From Dehalococcoidales bacterium (GTDB taxonomy: Bacteria > Chloroflexota > Dehalococcoidia > Dehalococcoidales > UBA2162): DNA of 34,176 nucleotides. Both the position numbers and the translations under genes were made by a program. Positions 16,127 through 23,963 of this stretch are shown in pieces (positions within the stretch are counted from its first letter, which is position 1; each line of letters starts with the position of its first letter). Location: NCBI GenBank assembly GCA_020343555.1, contig CP070800.1, forward strand, positions 1,599,337 through 1,633,512, in the 5' to 3' direction. The notes under the pieces are model-generated. The model made no database searches. It was given only the letters and a program-made list of their open reading frames with translations, and was not told where the DNA came from.

Positions 16127-17373
16127 TAATTACTCTCCTCATCGATTCTTTTCCGCAGATCATCCTCAGGTTTCCGAATGGTTAGTATCAATATCATTCC
16201 TATTACGGATAAGCCGGAAAAGATCAGCCAGATGGGATAATATTCACCCCTCGTATCATATACCCAGCCTGCCAGAGGAGCTGCACCTGCAGTACCGACA
16301 GTAAGGAAAAAGGCCAGTATCCCGAATATCGTGCCGAATCTCTTCACTCCGAAGTATTCTCGGATTATCGGCGTTCGTAAAGGCATCGCTCCCGCGGCAC
16401 CTACTCCATAGACGACGGCGAATACCACCACCATTATAAAAGAACTACCATCAAGCGACTGAAAAAGGAGTAATCCTGCTGAAGTCATAAACATGGAAAG
16501 CGCAAGCATTCTTTTTTTACTGAAAATATCAGATAAAAACCCATAAAGTATCCTGCACACTATTGTGATAACTGAAAAGATAGTTACCGGTATGGCAGCT
16601 TCCGACCTTTCCAGTCCCAGACTCTCGAGGTATGGCATCATATGCAAAGTCACTGCGTGTATCGCTATCATCTGCATCATCGTAGAAAACCCTATTGCCC
16701 AGAAAGCCCTTGTTCTAACTGCTTCCTTGACTCCCATGCCTGAAGATGTCTCAAGTACCGGGGTTTTTTCATCTATCAATTGACCGTCAGGCAGCATTCC
16801 ATATTCTTCAGGCCTGCTGCGGAAAAGAAAAGACAGCGGTATACCCATAACCAGCAGACCTATCGCCAGGTATATGAGAGTATTTTCCCAGCCTTTCGTA
16901 TCGATGGATTTAACTATCAGAGGTGTGAACATACCACCCAGAGCTACACCTACAGATAACAATCCGCTTGCTTTTCCAATATTCTTCTTGAACCACCGGG
17001 CAATAACGGTAGAAGGAACCATCGTGATGCTGATCGCCCCACCGAGTCCGACGATCAGAAAACCGCCATAAAACATAGCCAGGTTAGTTGCCTGGCTGAT
17101 AAATATTACGCCACCCGCGTATATCAATAAACCTATCAGCATCAACCTTCTTGCCGGCCAGCGATCCACTGCGACTCCCACCAGTGGATCAAGGCTGCCT
17201 GTTTCAAGTCCGCGTAGCGAGGAAGCAAATGACACCTGAGCATAGTTCCATCCGAATGAAAGAGTAATAGGAGTCATAAAAGCGGTGAATCCATACACGA
17301 ACAGGACGCTGTTATAGGTCATAAAAAAGATACCGGCAAGGACTATGAACCAGCCGAAAAATATTTTCTTCAA
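16126..17373 (-). CDS. MFS transporter, monocarboxylate / oxalate-formate antiporter type
   Basis: 415 residues with about twelve hydrophobic segments in two halves. A loop with VAVDRWPARRLMLIG matches the MFS motif A region (DRxGRR-like). The central cytoplasmic loop carries RPEEYGMLPDG, a feature also in the second MFS carrier of the window (31452-32771), so the two are paralogues. The fold resembles monocarboxylate or oxalate:formate carriers; the substrate is not known. The start is a TTG with a GAAAGG site 8 bases upstream. It precedes GNAT and mutM on the same strand. Confidence 0.88.
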   Translation of the reverse strand: MKKIFFGWFIVLAGIFFMTYNSVLFVYGFTAFMTPITLSFGWNYAQVSFASSLRGLETGSLDPLVGVAVDRWPARRLMLIGLLIYAGGVIFISQATNLAMFYGGFLIVGLGGAISITMVPSTVIARWFKKNIGKASGLLSVGVALGGMFTPLIVKSIDTKGWENTLIYLAIGLLVMGIPLSFLFRSRPEEYGMLPDGQLIDEKTPVLETSSGMGVKEAVRTRAFWAIGFSTMMQMIAIHAVTLHMMPYLESLGLERSEAAIPVTIFSVITIVCRILYGFLSDIFSKKRMLALSMFMTSAGLLLFQSLDGSSFIMVVVFAVVYGVGAAGAMPLRTPIIREYFGVKRFGTIFGILAFFLTVGTAGAAPLAGWVYDTRGEYYPIWLIFSGLSVIGMILILTIRKPEDDLRKRIDEESN

Positions 17374-17456
17374 TCGAAAGCCCTTTCAAAAGGTAATGTA
17401 TCTGCCGGTATATGTCGTCCGTAGTCACGGTTAGACGATAAGAGTAATAACGTATA

Positions 17457-20195
17457 TTACTCCTTCAATTCAGCCCAGTTGTGGCCTGTATTTATGTCCA
17501 CCTTAAGGGGAACAGTTAACTCCAGAGCCGAGGACATGGTACTGGGAACAAGCTGCTGCATCACCTCAAGTTCGTCAGGGATTACTTCGAAGAGAAGCTC
17601 ATCATGAACCTGGAGAAGCATTTTACTCTTCATACCACGCTTTCCCATCTCGTCATACAGGTGGATCATCGCAACCTTGATAATATCTGCTGACGTCCCC
17701 TGTACCGGCATATTGATCGCCATCCTTTCGGCAGCTTCTCTTACCTGTCGGTTCGATGAATTTATCTCGGGAATAGAACGGCGTCTTCCCAGGATAGTCT
17801 GTACATACCCCAGATCTCTCGCATGCTGTTTGGTTATATCCATATACTGCTTGATTCCGGGATACTGTTCGAAATATGCCGTAATGAACTTTGACGCTTC
17901 TTCTCGTGACATTTCGGTAGCCTGTTCCAGGCCATAGTCGCTCATACCGTAAATTACACCGAAATTGACCGTTTTCGCGACTCGCCGCATATCCGGTGTA
18001 ACCTCAGGCATGGTAACACCGTATAGTCTCGCAGCAGTAGCCGCATGGATATCTTCATCATTCCTGAAAGCCTCGACAAGACCTTTGTCCTGAGAAAGAT
18101 GGGCCAGTGCCCGTAGATCTATCTGGGAGTAATCTCCGCTGATAAGTAAGGAATCGCCCTGCGCTATAAATGCATCACGGACTTTTTTAGCCAGTTCACC
18201 ACGTACAGGTATATTCTGCAGGTTGGGATCGCTTGACGAAAGTCGCCCGGTTGTAGTCCTCGTCTGGTTGAAACTGGTATGGACTCTGCCTGTTTTCAGA
18301 CTTACTAGGCCGGGAAGAGCATCTATATAGGTCGATTTCATCTTGGCCAGCTGGCGGTATTCCAGAATCTGTTCTATTATCGGGTGAACACCGCGAAGGT
18401 CCTCAAGGACAGAAGCTGCCGTTGAATAGCTTCCCTTCCTCTTTCCACCTGTCGGCAGTCCGAGTTCTTCGAAAAGAACAGGACCAAGCTGTTTCGGTGA
18501 ATTGATGTTAAACTGGTGACCGGCACTTTTATATATTTCGCCTTCGAGAGCCAGTATCTGTTCACCAAGATCCTGTGCCATCTCTGCCATAAGCCCGGTG
18601 TCCAGTGCCACCCCGTTTCTTTCCATGGAAACCAGGACAGGCACCAGCGGCATCTCGACATCCGTGAAAAGTTCCCATAGTCCTGCTTGCTTCAGCTCCA
18701 GCCCATAAAGTTCTGCCAGCCGAATCGTCATGTCCGAATCAGCACAGGCATATTCGGCAGCACTCGCTACATCTACCTGGGACATCGACAACTGTTTCGA
18801 ACCAGTTCCTATCAAGTCGGTAATGGGAGTCATTTCGATTCCCAAACGGCTAAATGCCAGGTTTTTCAAACCCACTGATTTCTCATCCATAAGATGAGCG
18901 GCTATCATCGTATCGAAGGCAACATTACTCACATCCACGCCGTTTTCGGCAAATACGGTCATGTCAAACTTCGCGTTATGAGCCAGTTTCTCCAGTTTCG
19001 GATCTTCCATCACCGGTTTCAATCGATCGATTACTGCTTCCACAGGAAGCTGTTCTGTCTGTACCCAGCCAAAATGCCCTACCGGAATATAAAAGGCTTC
19101 ACCGGGCTTTACGGAAAAGGAGAATCCCACGATCTGGGTGGTAATAGCATCAAGACTGGTCGTTTCAAGATCAAAGGTCAACAATTTCGCTGATGAGATC
19201 GTATTCAAAAGAGAATCGAGAGCTTCATTATCCGTTATGGTGTGGTAGTCTTTTTCAACCGGGGCAGCGGATTCAATCTTGATAGTATCTTTTGAATCCG
19301 TATCTCCGTTACCGGGAAGCTTCTGAAGCAGGCTGAAAAACTCCAGTTCGCGGAATAATTCAATGGTTTTTTTCCGGTCGAATCGATCCAACTGGCATTG
19401 TTCCATGTCCAGTGTTACCGGCGTATCTACATCGATAGTCGCCAGTTTCTTACTTTTAAACGCGATATCCTGGTTTTCTTTCAGAATCGATTGTATTCGT
19501 GGAGGATTCACTTCATCGATGCGTTCATATATCTCTTCAAGCGTACCAAGCTGGTTGATTAGCTTTACCGCCGTTTTTTCGCCGATTCCCGGAACTCCCG
19601 GTATATTGTCCGAAGTATCCCCTACCAGCGCTTTCAGGTCAACTATCTGGTGGGGAGTTACGCCGTATTTTTCCTTAACCGCCTTTTCATCATACCGGAT
19701 CGTATCGCTGAACGATCTTCGCGGGTATATCACGTTTACGTGAGATGAGACAAGCTGCATCGTATCGCTATCTCCGGTAACTATTACGGCATCTATCTCC
19801 TTTTCCGCGGCTTGTCGGCTCAATGAGCCGAGAATATCATCCGCTTCGAAACCCGGTAATTCATACACGGGTATATTGAAAGTCTCAACCAGGTTACTTA
19901 CCCTGGCAAACTGGTCGATCAGTTCATCAGGAGTCGGAGGACGGTGTGCCTTGTACTGGTCGAAAATCTCATCTCTGAAGGTAGGCTCGGGAGTATCGAA
20001 AGCAATAGCGCAACAGGATGGATTCAGGTCGTTGATCGACTTTAATACCATCTGGGCGAAACCATACACTGCCGTCACTATTTCTCCGGTTTTCCGAACC
20101 GTGAAGACGGTAGGCGGTCTTGTTGCCCGAAAAGCGTGGTAGGCACGGTGAATAATGGCATTTCCGTCAAACAGAACCAGTAGAGGTTTTTCCAT
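17457..20195 (-). CDS. polA: DNA polymerase I
   Basis: 912 residues from ATG 20195. Three domains: the 5' flap nuclease (LLVLFDGNAIIHRAYHAF, ELPGFEADDIL, VTGDSDTMQL, VGDTSDNIPGVPG), a 3'-5' proofreading exonuclease with all motifs (DLE 342-344, NAKFD 407-411, YACAD 482-486), and the polymerase (motif A SGDYSQIDLR near 688, O-helix RRVAKTVNFGVIYG 737-750, motif C QVHDELLFEV near 863). Many bacterial PolA enzymes have lost proofreading, so its retention is worth noting. The frame opens to 20219, but -10 TATAAT lies there, making MEKPLL the likely start. An 8-base inverted repeat spans the stop (17442-17462). Confidence 0.97.
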   Translation of the reverse strand: MEKPLLVLFDGNAIIHRAYHAFRATRPPTVFTVRKTGEIVTAVYGFAQMVLKSINDLNPSCCAIAFDTPEPTFRDEIFDQYKAHRPPTPDELIDQFARVSNLVETFNIPVYELPGFEADDILGSLSRQAAEKEIDAVIVTGDSDTMQLVSSHVNVIYPRRSFSDTIRYDEKAVKEKYGVTPHQIVDLKALVGDTSDNIPGVPGIGEKTAVKLINQLGTLEEIYERIDEVNPPRIQSILKENQDIAFKSKKLATIDVDTPVTLDMEQCQLDRFDRKKTIELFRELEFFSLLQKLPGNGDTDSKDTIKIESAAPVEKDYHTITDNEALDSLLNTISSAKLLTFDLETTSLDAITTQIVGFSFSVKPGEAFYIPVGHFGWVQTEQLPVEAVIDRLKPVMEDPKLEKLAHNAKFDMTVFAENGVDVSNVAFDTMIAAHLMDEKSVGLKNLAFSRLGIEMTPITDLIGTGSKQLSMSQVDVASAAEYACADSDMTIRLAELYGLELKQAGLWELFTDVEMPLVPVLVSMERNGVALDTGLMAEMAQDLGEQILALEGEIYKSAGHQFNINSPKQLGPVLFEELGLPTGGKRKGSYSTAASVLEDLRGVHPIIEQILEYRQLAKMKSTYIDALPGLVSLKTGRVHTSFNQTRTTTGRLSSSDPNLQNIPVRGELAKKVRDAFIAQGDSLLISGDYSQIDLRALAHLSQDKGLVEAFRNDEDIHAATAARLYGVTMPEVTPDMRRVAKTVNFGVIYGMSDYGLEQATEMSREEASKFITAYFEQYPGIKQYMDITKQHARDLGYVQTILGRRRSIPEINSSNRQVREAAERMAINMPVQGTSADIIKVAMIHLYDEMGKRGMKSKMLLQVHDELLFEVIPDELEVMQQLVPSTMSSALELTVPLKVDINTGHNWAELKE

Positions 20196-20201
20196 ACCGA
20201 T

Positions 20202-20229
20202 ATTATAACAGAGTATCAAGAAATGTAGA
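20202..20229 (-). promoter_or_regulatory. polA promoter, apparently leaderless
   Basis: On the minus strand TCTACA (20229-20224), 16 bases, TATAAT (20207-20202). The expected transcription start, 7 bases on, falls at the A of the polA ATG (20195). No Shine-Dalgarno is present between. Confidence 0.55.
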
Positions 20230-20249
20230 TAGGTTAGGATCTTATCGTG

Positions 20250-20741
20250 TTATCTATCAAGGGGTAAACCTTCCGCACTCCAGTCGATAATTCCGCCGGT
20301 CATATGGTAGATCATGGTAAACCCTAATTCTTCCATTACCTTTACTGCTCCCGAACTACGATTACCGCTGCGGCAATACACAAGATACTCACCTGATCTA
20401 TCCAGTGTAGCTAGTTTTTCTTTAAAGCCATCCGAATTATAATCGATATTAATGGCACCTTCCACGTGTCCGATATTATATTCATCGGGTGTCCTGACAT
20501 CAAGAATCTTGAAATCAGGATCGTTCATTTTCTCCTGTATCAACGTATATGCTTCCTGCGCGGAAAGATCAGTGACCACCGATGCTTGGAGCGCTGCTTC
20601 ACTAACCGCCGCTATATTCGGCTCGGTAATCGTTTCTTCAGAAGTACAACCCGTCATTAATGTGACACAAGTCAGCGTGATAAGGAGAATTCCCAACCAT
20701 ACTATCCGGTTTCTACTCATCAGCCACCTCTTAAAAATCAT
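20250..20741 (-). CDS. Rhodanese-domain lipoprotein
   Basis: 163 residues. A basic N-terminus and hydrophobic stretch (IVWLGILLITLTCVTL) end in a lipobox-like LMTGC with the lipidated cysteine at about 32, so the protein is probably anchored outside the cytoplasmic membrane. A single rhodanese domain follows, with ILDVRTPDEYNIGHVEGA and the active loop VYCRSGNRS (C123). Rhodaneses move sulfane sulfur; the natural acceptor here is unknown. Two starts are possible, each with a ribosome site: ATG 20741 (GGGGAGGG) and ATG 20720 (AAGAGG), the latter giving a more typical signal peptide. It overlaps the phosphatase gene by 11 bases. Confidence 0.88.
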   Translation of the reverse strand: MIFKRWLMSRNRIVWLGILLITLTCVTLMTGCTSEETITEPNIAAVSEAALQASVVTDLSAQEAYTLIQEKMNDPDFKILDVRTPDEYNIGHVEGAINIDYNSDGFKEKLATLDRSGEYLVYCRSGNRSSGAVKVMEELGFTMIYHMTGGIIDWSAEGLPLDR

Positions 20742-21363
20742 TCTGTCCCTCCCCTGATAAACCGCCTAAAAACGACGTGTCGTTATGTTTTGTCAGTATA
20801 AATCGTCCTTCTTCATATGAAAATGACGAAATTCCGCACGTTTCCTGCCTAATATTCCAGAAATGGAAGTTGTCCAGCCCCATCAAAAAGCAGATCAGTA
20901 CCTTATTTACCACACGGTGAGATACAAGAACAACGGAGCCCTTGTGTTCCTTGACTATCTTATTGACCGTGGCAACTGAACGATTTTTCACATTATCAAG
21001 GTCTTCTCCACCTGGAAACTTTACATTTTCCGGAGATCTCACCCACTTTATGTAAAGATTTTTGTATATCTTCCTGACCTCAGCCAATGGCATTCCCTGC
21101 CATTCACCATAATCCATGTCGATTAAAGCAGGATCTATCCGAACATCGAGTGAGTGTGGTTTCGCAATTTTCTCAGCGGTGCATACCGCTCTTTGTAAAG
21201 GGCTTGAATACACGGCTTCCAGTCTTGAATTTTTCAGATACTCACCCAGTTGTTTTGCCTGTACAACACCTTTTTCATTAAGACTTACATCCGCCCTGCC
21301 CCTGAATATCTCACCGGCATTCCATTCGGTTTCTCCATGTCTTACCAGTAATAGCTCCGTCAT
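20731..21363 (-). CDS. Histidine phosphatase (phosphoglycerate mutase-like)
   Basis: 210 residues. The catalytic RHGETEWN motif (H9), SSPLQRA (R58), the acidic donor in MDYGEWQG (E87) and VLVSHR (H149) complete the histidine phosphatase site. The family includes cofactor-dependent phosphoglycerate mutases, fructose bisphosphatases and the alpha-ribazole phosphatase CobC of cobalamin assembly. An organism that depends on B12 (nrdJ) makes CobC possible, but sequence alone does not decide it. It sits 3 bases after the GIY-YIG-like gene and overlaps the rhodanese gene, so all are one transcript. Confidence 0.88.
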   Translation of the reverse strand: MTELLLVRHGETEWNAGEIFRGRADVSLNEKGVVQAKQLGEYLKNSRLEAVYSSPLQRAVCTAEKIAKPHSLDVRIDPALIDMDYGEWQGMPLAEVRKIYKNLYIKWVRSPENVKFPGGEDLDNVKNRSVATVNKIVKEHKGSVVLVSHRVVNKVLICFLMGLDNFHFWNIRQETCGISSFSYEEGRFILTKHNDTSFLGGLSGEGQNDF

Positions 21364-21366
21364 ATA

Positions 21367-21828
21367 TCAGTTACCATTATCCTGATCATTAAGTATTAAC
21401 CGCGGTTTCACACCTGTTGATATGAGTTTTCCCATTATCTTATTGTCCAATCTCGAAGGGCTGTGAAAAAGATGCCCGGAGCATTTACAGTCACTCGAAC
21501 CGAATCCATTTATCACCTTATATACTTTTCCGATCTCACCAGCGATATCACATTCTACATTTTCTTCCGACTGACAGACTATGACATTTTCTACTGAAGC
21601 TTTACTAAGAAGGTAATCGATGTGCCAGTGGAATTTTTTCTCTTTTCGCAAGTGCCGTGATATCCTCTGCTGTAACCCTCCCATCGCTGATCCAACATAG
21701 GTATAATAACCGGGATCGAATCGTATCCTTCCCAGTCTCCCAATCAGTATCTCATGTCTTTCCTCAAGCCTGAGGAGAAGGACATATCCTCCCTTGTCGG
21801 GTAAATCCATGTCATAAAGATTTACCAT
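21367..21828 (-). CDS. GIY-YIG nuclease-like protein, DUF123 family
   Basis: 153 residues. The sequence DPGYYTYVGSAMGGLQQRISRHL (YVGSA at 44-48, R55 and R58) and KFHWHIDYLL fit the DUF123 branch of the GIY-YIG fold, which is sometimes fused to endonuclease III. Conserved DCKCSGHLFHS with a pair of cysteines occurs near the end. A role in DNA repair is often assumed for the branch but has not been shown. It lies between a DUF4342-like gene (15 bases upstream) and a histidine phosphatase (3 bases downstream). Confidence 0.8.
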   Translation of the reverse strand: MVNLYDMDLPDKGGYVLLLRLEERHEILIGRLGRIRFDPGYYTYVGSAMGGLQQRISRHLRKEKKFHWHIDYLLSKASVENVIVCQSEENVECDIAGEIGKVYKVINGFGSSDCKCSGHLFHSPSRLDNKIMGKLISTGVKPRLILNDQDNGN

Positions 21829-21843
21829 TCTTGTGTATCAGGA

Positions 21844-22092
21844 TTAAGCTTCTTTTTCAACTTCGATAGTACACTCCGTCACAAGCGCGGCAAAAGCTCC
21901 GATCGCTGCCAGAAGCGGAGTGGCCAGGATTACTGCAACTGTAACAGGAGCACCAACAGAGAGTGGAATTTCAAATATCGTATTCTTATCATGAATTAGT
22001 CGAACTTTCCTGATATTCCCCTCGTGAATGAGTTGCTTGACCTTTTCAACTACTTCATTTCCCTTTACGGTAAATGTTTCGGTGACAGGCAT
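21844..22092 (-). CDS. Small DUF4342-like protein
   Basis: 82 residues. The first half, with VKGNEVVEKVKQLIHEGNIRKV, is helical and charged; then IPLSVGAPVTVAVILATPLLAAIGAFAAL forms a hydrophobic stretch, and it closes with ECTIEVEKEA. This layout matches DUF4342 proteins, whose function is unknown. A strong AAAGGAGGG site and a textbook promoter (22114-22142) stand just upstream, so this short gene leads the operon and is probably well expressed. Confidence 0.78.
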   Translation of the reverse strand: MPVTETFTVKGNEVVEKVKQLIHEGNIRKVRLIHDKNTIFEIPLSVGAPVTVAVILATPLLAAIGAFAALVTECTIEVEKEA

Positions 22093-22113
22093 TCCTATAC
22101 CCTCCTTTACTGC

Positions 22114-22142
22114 ATATTATTTTAGTTACTAATCAGTGTCAA
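22114..22142 (-). promoter_or_regulatory. Promoter of the DUF4342 - phosphatase - rhodanese operon
   Basis: On the minus strand TTGACA (22142-22137), 17 bases, TAATAT (22119-22114); near-consensus sigma-A hexamers at ideal spacing. Transcription should start about 22107, leaving a short leader with a consensus ribosome site. Confidence 0.8.
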
Positions 22143-22175
22143 GATTACACCTGCCATAAGCAATATTTGTGGTGA

Positions 22176-22198
22176 GTTACCCTGTTTCGTGATATACT
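22176..22198 (+). promoter_or_regulatory. Probable argF promoter
   Basis: TATACT (22193-22198) is a good -10, giving a start near 22205 and a 14-base leader that holds AAGGGA. The -35 is weak. It is divergent from the DUF4342-operon promoter, with about 34 bases between their -35 regions. Confidence 0.45.
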
Positions 22199-22218
22199 GT
22201 TACGCATAAGGGAATCAT

Positions 22219-23136
22219 ATGAAACATAATCATCTACTTTCGATATCTGATCTCAGCGGAGATGAAATTCTCTCCCTGATCCATGATGCTGTTAAGTTGA
22301 AAAAGACAATATGGTCGGAAACTCTCAAAGACAATTCACTTGCTGTCCTGTTTGAAAAACAGTCAGCCCGAACACGGGTCAGTTTTGACCTGGCGATGAA
22401 TCAGCTTGGAGGGCATGCTATATACCTCTCCCAGGCAGAAGTCGGCCTTGGAACGAGAGAATCGGTTCCCGATGTTGCGAGAGTACTGGGGCGCTATGTA
22501 AATGCCATCGCGGCGCGAACATATTCCCACCATACGATAGAAGTTCTGGCTGAATACGCAGGAGTACCCGTGATTAACGCTCTTTCGGATTGCGAACACC
22601 CATGTCAGGCATTAGCTGACCTGCAGACGATTTATGAAAAGAAAGCCACGCTGAAAGGTATAACTGTCGCATATATTGGCGACGGAAACAATATCGCCAC
22701 CAGCCTGGCACTGGCTTCAGCTTTAACAGGCATGAATTTCAGGATCGCTTCACCGGAAGGATATAGTCTGACTAAAGAAGTTATTAATCAAGTTGATAAG
22801 TATACTCCAGATTCAGGTGCTATAATCACCCTTACAACAAGTCCCGAAGAAGCTGTTACCGGAGCTGATGTAGTCTATACCGATGTATGGGCAAGTATGG
22901 GACAGGAAGCTGAAGCAAAAAAACGACGTAAGATATTTGCAAAATACCAGGTTGATAAGAAACTGATGGCGTTGGCTAAAGAGGATGCCATTTTTATGCA
23001 TGATTTACCGGCTCATCGTGGTGAGGAAGTCACTAATGAAGTAATAGAAAGCATACAGTCAGTTGTATTCGACCAGGCAGAAAACAGGCTGCATGCCCAA
23101 AAAGCTTTGCTTGTAAAACTGCTTGGCAATAAATAG
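22219..23136 (+). CDS. argF: Ornithine carbamoyltransferase
   Basis: 305 residues, normal for the family. Transfers carbamoyl phosphate to ornithine, making citrulline in arginine synthesis. The carbamoyl-phosphate site is EKQSARTRVSFD (S49-R53; usually STRTR), and HPCQALADLQT (H127-Q130) is intact. The late substrate loop is HDLPAHRGEEV, with Asp262 where many OTCases have Cys (HCLPxxR). The rest of the loop is normal, so OTCase is still the best call; related carbamoyltransferases with another acceptor cannot be ruled out. It is alone among arginine genes here and heads a plus-strand series to plsY. Confidence 0.9.
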   Translation: MKHNHLLSISDLSGDEILSLIHDAVKLKKTIWSETLKDNSLAVLFEKQSARTRVSFDLAMNQLGGHAIYLSQAEVGLGTRESVPDVARVLGRYVNAIAARTYSHHTIEVLAEYAGVPVINALSDCEHPCQALADLQTIYEKKATLKGITVAYIGDGNNIATSLALASALTGMNFRIASPEGYSLTKEVINQVDKYTPDSGAIITLTTSPEEAVTGADVVYTDVWASMGQEAEAKKRRKIFAKYQVDKKLMALAKEDAIFMHDLPAHRGEEVTNEVIESIQSVVFDQAENRLHAQKALLVKLLGNK

Positions 23137-23168
23137 GGGACTAATGCCATAATAAGCAGGAGGGGACG

Positions 23169-23867
23169 GTGTCTATTATTAAATTATTGAAGACCGTTTT
23201 TATCGGGGGATGGGCTCCCGCTTTGATCACGGCTATAGCTCTGATTGGTATTAACTATAACTGGGACATGTGGCTCCTGGGTACAATACTGGGTATCATC
23301 CTCCTGGCAGGCTTGATTGTAGCGGTAATAAGAGAAAGTGAAAAACACGTTGAAGTGATTTCCATGAGACTCAGGCAACAGGCAGGATACTTTAGTCGTC
23401 GGTTCACGGGTACCTCGTCATTATCGATTTTCGCAATTATCGACACACTGTTCAACCTTGACGATCCACAGTTGTGGGACTGGGCACGCTCCTGTGATAT
23501 GTGCGCCAGACTGATGGATACATGGTTCGACAGCTTTATACGCAGGATCGAGAGTGATACGAACAGTGGGAAATTTGCTACTTATCTAAGAGTATATCTT
23601 AACGAACTGTGGATACTGAGTAATCATTATTACGAGTTCGTTGAGCAGTTTTATGAGATTGCCGAAAAGATCGATCTCCCGCCATCGACACGCGATCATT
23701 ATAACCGGTTTGCAGCAGAATACAACGTCTTTGTCAATAACTTCAGAGATACAGTTGCAGAATTGAAAAGCGTGATGGAAACCGAAATTGAACCTCCTAG
23801 CATTAAGCTGGCTAACACACTTCCCGGAGGAAAACCTGTTCAAAACCTTGAAGCATATGAGTATTAA
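23169..23867 (+). CDS. Unknown membrane protein with two N-terminal helices
   Basis: 232 residues; I do not recognise the family. Two close hydrophobic segments (about 8-26 and 34-53) form a hairpin, then a basic/charged stretch (RESEKHVEVISMRLRQQ) and a largely helical soluble domain rich in Tyr, Phe and Trp (WDWARSCDMCARLMDTWFD). The C-terminal 30 residues are Pro/Gly-rich. It starts at GTG with a good AGGAGGGG site 32 bases after argF. The soluble part is probably cytoplasmic by the positive-inside rule. No catalytic pattern seen. Confidence 0.7.
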   Translation: MSIIKLLKTVFIGGWAPALITAIALIGINYNWDMWLLGTILGIILLAGLIVAVIRESEKHVEVISMRLRQQAGYFSRRFTGTSSLSIFAIIDTLFNLDDPQLWDWARSCDMCARLMDTWFDSFIRRIESDTNSGKFATYLRVYLNELWILSNHYYEFVEQFYEIAEKIDLPPSTRDHYNRFAAEYNVFVNNFRDTVAELKSVMETEIEPPSIKLANTLPGGKPVQNLEAYEY

Positions 23868-23881
23868 CAGCAATACGCTGC

Positions 23882-23928
23882 TTCTGGACTATTCTTAGTA
23901 CACTTTCTCCAGAAACTCTTCGTCTGGA
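23882..23928 (+). other. Alternating inverted repeats upstream of der
   Basis: TTCTGGA (23882-23888), TCCAGAA (23908-23914) and TCTGGA (23923-23928) let the middle copy pair with either outer one, giving two mutually exclusive stems. A -10 like TATACT (23932-23937) follows. This could be a switch at the start of der or an accident of a short sequence. Confidence 0.25.
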
Positions 23929-23963
23929 TGGTATACTGTATTCAGGAGATCATAGAGTACATT

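Noticed and set aside
17442..17462. 8-base inverted repeat over the polA stop as a terminator
   Set aside because: The stem is mostly A-T and no T-run follows on the minus strand; too weak to call.
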